Assembly: GCA_002327305.1 (NCBI GenBank)
Contig: DCUZ01000103.1
Coordinates: 1-5,148 of the forward strand
DNA from: Holophagales bacterium UBA2201
GTDB taxonomy: Bacteria > Acidobacteriota > Thermoanaerobaculia > UBA2201
DNA: 5,148 bases
Reading direction: 5' to 3'
The position numbers and the translations under genes were made by a program. Position 1 is the first letter of the stretch, and the number at the start of each line of letters is the position of its first letter. The notes below the pieces were generated by a model. The model worked only from the letters and a program-made list of their open reading frames with translations, was not told the origin of the DNA and did no database searches. Below, one piece after another: positions 1 to 4,387 of this stretch.

Positions 1-15
1 TTCGCGCTGATGGCG

Positions 16-50
16 CGGTGATGGGGGGATCACCGGGCGACTCGGATCAC
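16..50. repeat. Small inverted repeat with G6 loop plus direct repeat
   Basis: Positions 16-22 (CGGTGAT) and 29-35 (ATCACCG) form a perfect 7-bp inverted repeat around a loop of six G. The heptamer GGATCAC at 27-33 recurs at 44-50, 17 bp later. The left arm covers the stop of a short open frame (1-21, ending TGA at 19-21) that could be the last codons of a gene lying to the left. There is no T-run, so this is not a standard intrinsic terminator. It could be a 3' end structure or a regulator site; the function is unknown. The remainder of 1-135 shows no gene I can support. Confidence 0.3.
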
Positions 51-135
51 GGGGAATATCCCATCATGCCTCACCACTCATCCAAGCCGACGCTTCACGG
101 CGCGGCCCACCACCTATGGTAAGATTCAATTTGAC

Positions 136-438
136 ATGAATAAGAAGGCCGGATCCGAGGAACGACGCGCCGCCGTCATCTTCAAACCCTCTGACCTGAC
201 ACTGATCCGGAAGCACACCTTCCTCGGCGGCCCGGTGGAGGAACGGCTCCGGATCGGGGAGGCAACCTCCGGCGGTGTCCGGGTGCGTCTCACGGCCGAG
301 GACCTGGACGAACTCCTGGGCACTGTCGCCGCGGCCGCCAATCACCCCGACTCTCCCAACATCCAGCGCGACCGGAAAGCGCCGCATGAGCGCCTCCAGC
401 GGCTGGAGGATTCCCTGGGTTCCGTTGATGAAGATTAG
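136..438 (+). CDS. Hypothetical 100-aa protein, first gene of an overlapping pair
   Basis: Unrecognised small soluble protein. It has a charged N-terminus (residues 1-13), then a segment with alternating hydrophobic residues (14-30), a likely beta strand VRVRL at 48-52, and an acidic helix beginning TAEDLDELLG (53-62) that runs into AAAANH. A second charged helix occupies about 80-94 (ERLQRLEDSL), and the tail is acidic. The strand-plus-helix block followed by a short charged helix resembles small uncharacterised proteins from many bacteria, but I cannot name a family. No signal peptide or membrane segment is visible. The ATG at 136 lacks a clear Shine-Dalgarno sequence. TAAGAT at 120-125 could act as a -10 element giving a nearly leaderless message, but no good -35 is present. 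The stop codon lies inside the start of the next gene, so the two are probably co-translated and may act together. Confidence 0.7.
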   Translation: MNKKAGSEERRAAVIFKPSDLTLIRKHTFLGGPVEERLRIGEATSGGVRVRLTAEDLDELLGTVAAAANHPDSPNIQRDRKAPHERLQRLEDSLGSVDED

Positions 439-1252
439 GCACCGTTCCGTACGAACGCTCAAGACCCTCTGCCCCGATTTTGAGGAGTGGCCCCAACGCT
501 GGTCGGAATGCGATCGGGACCTCCCCATGGGAAAAGCGCTCCTCGACGACATGGCACCCTTAATCGAACATCTCATCGCCCGGGGCCGGGCCGACCGGAC
601 CGTCAAACGCCATTGCACGCACTTGTGGCTGTTGGGCGGAGAGATCATCCGCGATGTCAACCTGAGCGGCGAATACCAATGTGATCCGCATGAACACCTG
701 ATCATGGCGATCGACTGCGGCGAAGGCCCCCTCTGCCGGCATCTGGATACCGAAGCCGAGCAGGAGGCGTTCGACGCCACCTGTCGGGCGCTGTACCGCT
801 TCCTGAGGGAATCCGGGAAGGCACTCCCAGTCAAGGGCTCTGACAAATCCAAAACCAGGCCTTCAGCGGCCGCTCCGGTCCGAAACGGGCTCTCGTCGGC
901 AGCTCCCACCCCATCTGGGTGGACCATCGCCGAATCGGATTGGAAGCACCTGCGGCGGGTCCAGCCCGAGGCGCTGGAGCGCCTGTGCAGGAGGATTCTA
1001 CAGGCCGTAGCGACCGAGGCCTCCTCTGGCCCGGGGACGGCGCACCAGCGATACCAAAAGGCGTGGAAGGTTTTTCAGGACCGGGATGAGGAGTTGGGCT
1101 GGGCCTTCAATGATCTCAAACGCTCCACCGCCCTGTCCCGCCTGGCGGCGATGCGACATCTGGGGCTGGTGACCGAGGAGGAGTTCGCGGGGTTCAGCGA
1201 CGAATTGTGTCGCAAGGTCAACCACATTCTTGCCTATTGGAAGGGAAAGTGA
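428..1252 (+). CDS. Hypothetical 274-aa two-part protein
   Basis: Unrecognised protein, read from the ATG at 428, which overlaps the end of the preceding gene by 11 bases. The frame is open further upstream to 275, but that part lies inside the neighbour's coding sequence and has a composition typical of a shadow. The N-terminal part (about 1-130) is helical and ends in a distinctive block with CDPHEH (85-90), IDCGEGPLCRHLD (95-107) and a helix ending ALYRFL (121-126). Cysteines at 85, 97, 103 and 119 and histidines at 88, 90 and 105 could bind a metal, which is inference. A Pro/Ser/Ala/Lys-rich linker (about 131-164) joins it to a helical C-terminal part (165-270) with WAFNDLKRSTALSRLAAM (225-242) and a GLVTEEEFAGFS motif (246-257). 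That motif looks like one seen in many uncharacterised bacterial proteins. No signal peptide or transmembrane segment is visible. Tight coupling suggests a functional pair with the upstream gene. Confidence 0.75.
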   Translation: MKIRHRSVRTLKTLCPDFEEWPQRWSECDRDLPMGKALLDDMAPLIEHLIARGRADRTVKRHCTHLWLLGGEIIRDVNLSGEYQCDPHEHLIMAIDCGEGPLCRHLDTEAEQEAFDATCRALYRFLRESGKALPVKGSDKSKTRPSAAAPVRNGLSSAAPTPSGWTIAESDWKHLRRVQPEALERLCRRILQAVATEASSGPGTAHQRYQKAWKVFQDRDEELGWAFNDLKRSTALSRLAAMRHLGLVTEEEFAGFSDELCRKVNHILAYWKGK

Positions 1253-1259
1253 AGCGTGT

Positions 1260-1301
1260 TTTACGAAGCAGGACCGCCCCTCGATCATAGGGGCAAGGCG
1301 G
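1260..1301 (+). promoter_or_regulatory. Possible weak promoter and hairpin before the DUF2177 gene
   Basis: The 83-base gap between the hypothetical pair and the membrane-protein gene holds TTTACG (1260-1265) and GATCAT (1283-1288) separated by 17 bases. Each matches the sigma70 consensus at four of six positions, although the second lacks the leading T. Overlapping it is a 6-bp GC-rich inverted repeat, GCCCCT (1276-1281) and AGGGGC (1289-1294). An alternative pairing, CCGCC (1274-1278) with GGCGG (1297-1301), excludes the first. No T-run follows, so termination here would have to be inefficient or factor-dependent. This could be a promoter, a weak attenuator or nothing. Confidence 0.22.
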
Positions 1302-1335
1302 CCTGATGGTTGAAGATCTGAAATCGGGAGGAGAT

Positions 1336-1737
1336 ATGGTTTACATCATCAAACTCTATTGCGCGACCCTCATCGCATTCTTCGCGGTCGACATGATCTG
1401 GCTCGGCCTTGTTGCCCGATCCTTCTATAAAAAGCAACTCGGCTTCCTATTGAGTCCCGAGATCAACTGGCCCGCGGCCATCATTTTCTATCTGCTGTTT
1501 GTCGCGGGGATCCTGGTGTTCGTGGTCCTGCCGGGGCTGAAGGAGGATTCCCTCCAAACCACCATTCTGCGCGCGGCCCTGTTCGGACTCGTTACCTACG
1601 CCACCTATGATCTGACCAATCTCGCCACGGTGAAGGATTGGCCGTTGATCGTCACGGTTGTTGATCTGGCCTGGGGAGCCGTTTTGAGCATGGCGGTAAG
1701 TTTTATCGGCTTTTGGGCAGGCAAGCGGCTTGGATAG
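1336..1737 (+). CDS. DUF2177 family four-helix inner membrane protein
   Basis: Small integral membrane protein of 133 aa, close to the usual size of the DUF2177 family, whose function is not established. Four hydrophobic segments are visible at about 4-27, 46-66, 77-97 and 104-127. Family-like features are DMIWLG (19-24) in helix 1, the hallmark TYATYDLTNLAT (87-98) followed by KDWP (100-103), and VDLAWG (109-114) at the start of helix 4. The start at 1336 is preferred over the in-frame ATG at 1306 because GGGAGGAG (1326-1333) sits just upstream and the protein then begins directly with helix 1. The earlier ATG has no ribosome site and would add ten charged residues unlike the family. The next gene starts 3 bases after the stop, so this is probably the first cistron of a three-gene unit. 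The family assignment is fairly secure and the role is unknown. Confidence 0.87.
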   Translation: MVYIIKLYCATLIAFFAVDMIWLGLVARSFYKKQLGFLLSPEINWPAAIIFYLLFVAGILVFVVLPGLKEDSLQTTILRAALFGLVTYATYDLTNLATVKDWPLIVTVVDLAWGAVLSMAVSFIGFWAGKRLG

Positions 1738-1740
1738 GAA

Positions 1741-2286
1741 ATGATTAGCGGGGCGGAAGGCGGCCGTGCGGCCCTGTTTGTGGAATTGCCCGGGCAGGTG
1801 GAGCCGTTCGAGACCCCGTTCGACCGGGCGGGGGAGCCCCCCGTCCACTGCCAGTTCATCTACCTGACGAACCGGGGCCAGGGCCGGTATAGCGGCCTCC
1901 TGCCCCTGGGCTACGACTGGGCCGCCCTGGGATGGGGGCTGGCCCAGTACTTCCCACAGGGGTACACCAATCTCTGGCGCCTGCAGATGGTCTACACGGC
2001 CCATCCCGGCTCCCCGGGGCGGGACGGATTCAGGCAAGACCGGCGGACCACGCCGCGGGTCTACCAACCCAAGGGTTACGACCCGGCCCGCACCCCGATG
2101 GATCAATGGAAGATCACGAATCTGCTCTATGTCTTCCGGGAACCCATCGACGAGGCCCATCCCCACGATGTCATCGGCAAGATGTTCGCCCCGGCCCGCG
2201 CCGTCGCCATGGCCGACCGCTACGCCCGCGCCTACGGCCGCCGGGCGGTGGTGGGGCGGATGCTGGCGGACATGACTTGGCATTGA
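1741..2286 (+). CDS. Hypothetical 181-aa soluble protein
   Basis: Unrecognised protein without a signal peptide or membrane segment. It begins with the ATG three bases after the DUF2177 stop; AGGA (1736-1739), overlapping that stop, is the only ribosome-site candidate, so translation is likely coupled. The sequence is rich in aromatic and Gly/Pro residues: FIYLTNRGQGRYSG (39-52), PLGYDWAALGWGLAQYFPQGY (55-75, aromatic-rich) and LWRLQMVYTAHPG (78-90). A basic, probably exposed loop (94-111) follows, then DQWKITNLLYVFREP (121-135) and a C-terminal helix PARAVAMADRYARAYGRR (151-168). The single cysteine is at 37. Conserved-looking Tyr, Trp and His residues could suggest a binding pocket, but I see no known catalytic motif. 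Base composition matches the neighbours and the frame is intact for its whole length. A putative desulfidase gene begins 11 bases after the stop. It is likely a real gene of unknown function. Confidence 0.75.
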   Translation: MISGAEGGRAALFVELPGQVEPFETPFDRAGEPPVHCQFIYLTNRGQGRYSGLLPLGYDWAALGWGLAQYFPQGYTNLWRLQMVYTAHPGSPGRDGFRQDRRTTPRVYQPKGYDPARTPMDQWKITNLLYVFREPIDEAHPHDVIGKMFAPARAVAMADRYARAYGRRAVVGRMLADMTWH

Positions 2287-2297
2287 GGGCGGGTCCC

Positions 2298-2963
2298 GTG
2301 CCATCAACGCGGCCGAAAGGAAGGCCCCCGACGCCCCATTCGAACCCTTCGAAGCGCGAAACGCCCTGCCTGAACGACGCCCGGAGCGGCCGGATCGTCC
2401 TGGCGGCCCACTGCCTCCTGAACCAAAACGCCAAGGTGGCCGGCCTGGCGGCCCATCCGGGGGTCTTCGCCCCCCTGGTCCCCCTTTGGGCGAAATCCGG
2501 CGCGGGCATCATCCAGCTCCCCTGCCCCGAATGTGTCCACCTCGGGCCGGCGCGCCCCGTGGGGTCCGACACGGTGGAGCAGTACGACACCCCGGCCTAC
2601 CGGGCCGCCTGCGCCCGCCTCGCCCGCCGGGTCGCCGCGGAGACCCTGGCGTATCGGGACGCCGGTTATGCGGTCCTGGGCGTCCTGGGCGTGGAGGGGA
2701 GCCCGAGTTGCTCCGTCTCACGCGCCCCGCGCCTGGGGCCGGACGGCCGCGCCCGCCTCGTCGCCGGCCGCGGTCTATTCGTGGCGGCCCTCATGCGCCG
2801 TTTCAAGGCCGCCGGCCTGGACATCCCCTTTCTCGGCATCCCCGAATCGGCGGCGGCGGGGGATTTCCGGTCGGCGTTGGACGAATTGCGCAACTTACTG
2901 GAATTAGAGGGCATCCGCGGCCGACCCCGACTTCGCAAGGGGTCGAAACGGGGGGGCCGATAG
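2298..2963 (+). CDS. TudS-related (CD3072-type) putative desulfidase
   Basis: Cytoplasmic protein resembling the TudS/DUF523 superfamily, in which three cysteines hold a [4Fe-4S] cluster whose free iron can take sulfur from thiolated substrates such as 2-thiouracil. The true substrate of this branch is unknown to me. Motifs, numbered from the GTG at 2298, are AAHCLLNQNAKV (36-47), IIQLPCPECVHLGPAR (71-86), EQYDTPAYR (94-102) and VLGVEGSPSCSVSRAP (129-144). Candidate cluster ligands are C39, C76 and C138, with C79 an extra nearby cysteine. The C-terminal MRRFKAAGLDIPFLGIPES block is also typical. The start is uncertain: no ATG exists in the proper region. GTG 2298 follows GAGGGCGGG with fair spacing but adds about 30 Pro/Arg-rich residues that relatives lack, and an unusual start near 2370 would fit the family length better. 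The tail from about residue 206 is short, basic and looks unconserved. Confidence 0.82.
   Translation: MPSTRPKGRPPTPHSNPSKRETPCLNDARSGRIVLAAHCLLNQNAKVAGLAAHPGVFAPLVPLWAKSGAGIIQLPCPECVHLGPARPVGSDTVEQYDTPAYRAACARLARRVAAETLAYRDAGYAVLGVLGVEGSPSCSVSRAPRLGPDGRARLVAGRGLFVAALMRRFKAAGLDIPFLGIPESAAAGDFRSALDELRNLLELEGIRGRPRLRKGSKRGGR
2922..2945 (+). repeat. Perfect 7-bp inverted repeat at the end of the desulfidase gene
   Basis: CGACCCC (2922-2928) and GGGGTCG (2939-2945) pair perfectly around a 10-base loop and are followed by AAAC. The structure lies in the last coding segment, where the encoded basic tail seems unconserved. No T-run follows. It may act as a 3' structure that protects or weakly terminates the message. 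Nothing in the sequence decides between these. Confidence 0.35.
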
Positions 2964-2976
2964 CCCCTCGGCGGCC

Positions 2977-3005
2977 TTGACATGGGGAGGGGCGTGTGAT
3001 AGGTT
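2977..3005 (+). promoter_or_regulatory. Sigma70-type promoter for the rubrerythrin-like gene
   Basis: A perfect -35 hexamer TTGACA (2977-2982) is followed, after a 17-base spacer, by TAGGTT (3000-3005). The latter keeps the three most important -10 positions (T, A and the final T). TG at 2997-2998 is one base before it, giving an extended -10 element. Transcription would start near 3011-3013, about 64 bases before the ATG at 3076. It sits directly after the stop of the desulfidase gene, so the rubrerythrin-like gene has its own transcription start. Confidence 0.65.
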
Positions 3006-3023
3006 TTCCCGGACGCTTTACGG

Positions 3024-3048
3024 GGGCGGCCGCTGACCAGGCCCGCCC
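3024..3048 (+). promoter_or_regulatory. GC-rich stem-loop in the rubrerythrin-like gene's 5' leader
   Basis: GGGCGGCC (3024-3031) can pair with GGCC-C-GCCC (3040-3048): eight base pairs with one bulged C and an eight-base loop. It lies between the predicted transcription start and the ribosome site AAGGAG (3062-3067), which stays unpaired. It could stabilise the mRNA. It matches no riboswitch class I know. Confidence 0.35.
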
Positions 3049-3075
3049 GCAATTCATTCATAAGGAGACCCGACC

Positions 3076-3531
3076 ATGAACCACGACGAGTTCAAAAAAA
3101 TCATCGCGGGGGCGATCGGCAACGAGATCGAGGCCTACAATTTTTACCGCTCGGTATCCGACCGGGTGCAGGACGCCACGCTCAAAGGCCTCTTCGGCGA
3201 ACTGGCCGGGGACGAGCAAAAGCACAAGGTCACCCTGGAGGGGTTTCTCGCCAAGGCCCCGGACCAATTGCGGTTTTCGGCGGAGCATGATTACAAGGTC
3301 GCCGACGCCCTTCCCACGCCCCCGCTGACCCCGGACCTCAAGCCGCTCGAGGGCTTGGTGATCGCCATCAAGAAGGAACTGGAAGCCATGCAGATGTACA
3401 CCCAACTGGCCGGCGCCAGCGCCGACGGGGGGCAGAAGGCCGTCTTTAACGAGCTGGCCTCGATGGAACGGGGACACAAAAGCCGGCTCGAGGACATCTA
3501 CACCAACATGGCGTTCCCCGAGAACTGGTAA
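3076..3531 (+). CDS. Rubrerythrin-like ferritin-family diiron protein, no rubredoxin domain
   Basis: Cytoplasmic four-helix-bundle protein of 151 aa in the rubrerythrin/COG1633 branch of the ferritin-like superfamily. Relatives bind a diiron centre and are linked to peroxide reduction, oxidative stress defence or iron handling; the precise reaction here is not known. The ligand pattern is complete: E17 in helix 1 (NEIEAYNFY), E47 and H50 in helix 2 (DEQKH), E101 in helix 3 (KKELEAMQMY) and E131 and H134 in helix 4 (MERGHKSRLE). Two similar half-repeats are joined by a loop with PTPPLTPDLKP (80-90). The C-terminal CxxC rubredoxin domain of classical rubrerythrin is absent, and the protein has no cysteine at all, so electrons must come from a separate donor. 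The start is well supported by AAGGAG (3062-3067), 8 bases before the ATG. The gene has its own promoter and is followed by strong inverted repeats. Confidence 0.93.
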   Translation: MNHDEFKKIIAGAIGNEIEAYNFYRSVSDRVQDATLKGLFGELAGDEQKHKVTLEGFLAKAPDQLRFSAEHDYKVADALPTPPLTPDLKPLEGLVIAIKKELEAMQMYTQLAGASADGGQKAVFNELASMERGHKSRLEDIYTNMAFPENW

Positions 3532-3556
3532 GGCCGGCGCCGGCCGGGCATCCCGG
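3532..3556 (+). repeat. Two GC-rich inverted repeats after the rubrerythrin-like gene
   Basis: Immediately after the stop is a perfect 14-bp palindrome (3532-3545, GGCCGGCGCCGGCC), followed by CCGGG-CAT-CCCGG (3544-3556), a 5-bp stem with a 3-base loop. The two share two bases and so are partly exclusive. Only a short TCGTTTCG follows, so they are poor intrinsic terminators. They more likely cap the 3' end of the rubrerythrin message or lower read-through into the next gene. Confidence 0.4.
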
Positions 3557-3597
3557 TCGTTTCGCGCCTGCGTCGTCAACCCCCGGGAGCCGATGAC

Positions 3598-3876
3598 ATG
3601 GCCGCGGCACCGTCCGTATCCAAGTCCATCGCTTTCGCCGCCGCGTGGCTTCTCGTCGCGGCCGTCCTGCTGGTTGTCGGGGGGTGGACCTGTTTTTTCG
3701 GACTCGCCTGCTTCCTCGGCGGGCCCTGCCCCCGCCCCGGCGATCTCCACCTCCACCTGATCTATGGGACGCTTTGGTCCGCGGTCGGGGTCGGGCTGGC
3801 GCTCCTCGGATGGAAAGCCGGCCGCGTTGCCCGCGACCATGGCCGCCGGGCGAAAGGGAGCTCCGGCCGGGCCTGA
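3598..3876 (+). CDS. Small hypothetical membrane protein, two predicted helices
   Basis: Unrecognised 92-aa protein. The first hydrophobic stretch runs from about 10 to 29 and continues into an aromatic, cysteine-containing segment (WTCFFGLACFLGGPC, 30-44). A second segment spans about 52-72 (LHLIYGTLWSAVGVGLALLGW). A strongly basic tail follows (73-92: K, R, R, R, R, K, R), which by the positive-inside rule should face the cytoplasm, as should the N-terminus. Cysteines at 32, 38 and 44 are evenly spaced, five residues apart, and lie near or outside the membrane, where they might form a disulfide or bind a ligand; this is inference. The ATG at 3598 has GGGAG (3585-3589) 8 bases upstream, supporting a real gene. 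It lies 66 bases after the rubrerythrin-like gene and may be read from that promoter. No family is recognised. Confidence 0.65.
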   Translation: MAAAPSVSKSIAFAAAWLLVAAVLLVVGGWTCFFGLACFLGGPCPRPGDLHLHLIYGTLWSAVGVGLALLGWKAGRVARDHGRRAKGSSGRA

Positions 3877-3897
3877 CGACGCCGGCCCTTCGCTTTT
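3865..3897 (+). terminator. Terminator-like hairpin after the small membrane protein gene
   Basis: GGCCGG (3865-3870) pairs with CCGGCC (3882-3887) around an 11-base loop that contains the TGA stop of the preceding gene. CTTCGCTTTT follows (3888-3897). The T-tract is interrupted, so it may be a weak intrinsic terminator. Its T-rich end runs directly into the -35 element of the next promoter. Confidence 0.4.
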
Positions 3898-3924
3898 GAC
3901 ATTTCCCGGGGGCTATTGTATTAT
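3896..3924 (+). promoter_or_regulatory. Near-consensus sigma70 promoter for acpS-acsA
   Basis: TTGACA (3896-3901, perfect) and TATTAT (3919-3924, five of six matches to TATAAT) are separated by the optimal 17 bases, in an AT-rich island within GC-rich sequence. Transcription should begin near 3930-3932. This placement excludes the upstream in-frame TTG at 3916 as the acpS start, since it lies before the transcription start. Confidence 0.8.
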
Positions 3925-3934
3925 TTTTCTCATC

Positions 3935-3951
3935 CGCGGCCGACGGCCGCG
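3935..3951 (+). promoter_or_regulatory. Stem-loop at the 5' end of the acpS message
   Basis: CGCGGCC (3935-3941) and GGCCGCG (3945-3951) form a perfect 7-bp stem with a 3-base loop, starting about five bases after the predicted transcription start. A hairpin so close to a 5' end often protects mRNA from 5' decay. It does not cover the AAAGGGG ribosome site (3965-3971). No role beyond stability can be inferred. Confidence 0.4.
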
Positions 3952-3981
3952 CCATCCGGCATCGAAAGGGGCACACTCTAT

Positions 3982-4383
3982 TTGATCTTCGGCATCGGGA
4001 CGGACATCATCGAGGTCCAGCGGGTGGGCGAAAAGCTCGAGCGCACCCGAGGCCTCAAGGCCCGCCTCTTCACCGCCGGCGAGATCACCTACTGCGAGGC
4101 GCGTCACCGGCCTGCCCAGCACTTCGCCGCCCGCTTCGCCGCCAAGGAGGCCTTCCTCAAGGCGATGGGGACGGGTTGGTCGGGCGGCCATCAGTTCTCC
4201 GAGATCGAGATCGTGCATGACGCACTGGGCAAGCCCGGCATCGTCGTCCACGGGAAGGTGGAGGCGTTCTGCGGCGACCGCGCCATCACCGGCATGCAGG
4301 TATCGTTGTCCCACATCAAGGACCTCGCCCAGGCGGTCGTGGTCCTGGAAACCCACGGATCGAAACCCCCAAGGGAGGAATGA
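3982..4383 (+). CDS. acpS: Holo-[acyl-carrier-protein] synthase
   Basis: Cytoplasmic phosphopantetheinyl transferase that moves 4'-phosphopantetheine from CoA to the conserved serine of apo-acyl carrier protein in a Mg-dependent reaction, switching on fatty acid synthesis. The protein is 133 aa, slightly longer than the usual 120-130. Signature motifs are FGIGTDIIEV (3-12), with the metal-binding D8, LFTAGEITYC (29-38), then FAARFAAKEAFLKAMGTG (48-65), with metal ligand E56 and the CoA-contacting lysines, and VSLSHIKDLAQAVVVLE (107-123). Start: TTG at 3982 places the M-I-F-G-I-G-T-D beginning exactly where the family starts, 10 bases after AAAGGGG (3965-3971). No ATG is available, and the longer in-frame start precedes the promoter's transcription start. 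The TTG codon should limit translation despite the strong promoter. The last residues (KPPREE) carry the ribosome site of acsA, 4 bases beyond, so the pair is an operon. The usual pdxJ or nnrD neighbours are not seen. Confidence 0.95.
   Translation: MIFGIGTDIIEVQRVGEKLERTRGLKARLFTAGEITYCEARHRPAQHFAARFAAKEAFLKAMGTGWSGGHQFSEIEIVHDALGKPGIVVHGKVEAFCGDRAITGMQVSLSHIKDLAQAVVVLETHGSKPPREE
4373..4379 (+). promoter_or_regulatory. Ribosome binding site of acsA inside the acpS 3' end
   Basis: GGGAGGA overlaps the last codons of acpS, with GGAGG (4374-4378) 9 bases before the ATG at 4388. An ATG at 4380 overlapping the acpS stop is in a different frame and too close to this site. Ribosomes finishing acpS are well placed to restart on acsA. 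Confidence 0.7.
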
Positions 4384-4387
4384 AGGC

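Noticed and set aside
131..159. TTGACA at 131-136 as a promoter
   Set aside because: It overlaps the ATG of the first gene and has no -10 element at the right distance (154-159 reads TCCGAG).
64..927. Long minus-strand open frame (287 aa) opposite the hypothetical pair
   Set aside because: Low-complexity Arg/Ser/Gly-rich translation opposite two tightly packed + strand genes; typical antisense shadow of GC-rich coding DNA.
1932..2297. Upstream extension of the TudS-like frame to the ATG at 1932
   Set aside because: This part lies entirely within the 181-aa gene and the short gap after it, and has a Pro/Arg/Gly/His-rich composition unlike the family.
1447..2307. Long minus-strand open frame (286 aa) opposite the DUF2177 and 181-aa genes
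   Set aside because: It spans two + strand genes and their junction, one with clear family motifs; composition is shadow-like.
2922..2949. CRISPR array
   Set aside because: Only one repeat-like unit is visible, with no spacers, no second repeat and no cas genes in the window.
2956..2972. GCCGA-N7-TCGGC hairpin at the desulfidase stop as an intrinsic terminator
   Set aside because: The stem is only five pairs and no T-run follows; the next bases are the -35 of the rubrerythrin promoter.
3058..3840. Minus-strand open frame (260 aa) opposite the rubrerythrin-like gene
   Set aside because: It lies opposite a gene with a complete diiron motif set and ribosome site, and its own product shows no motif.
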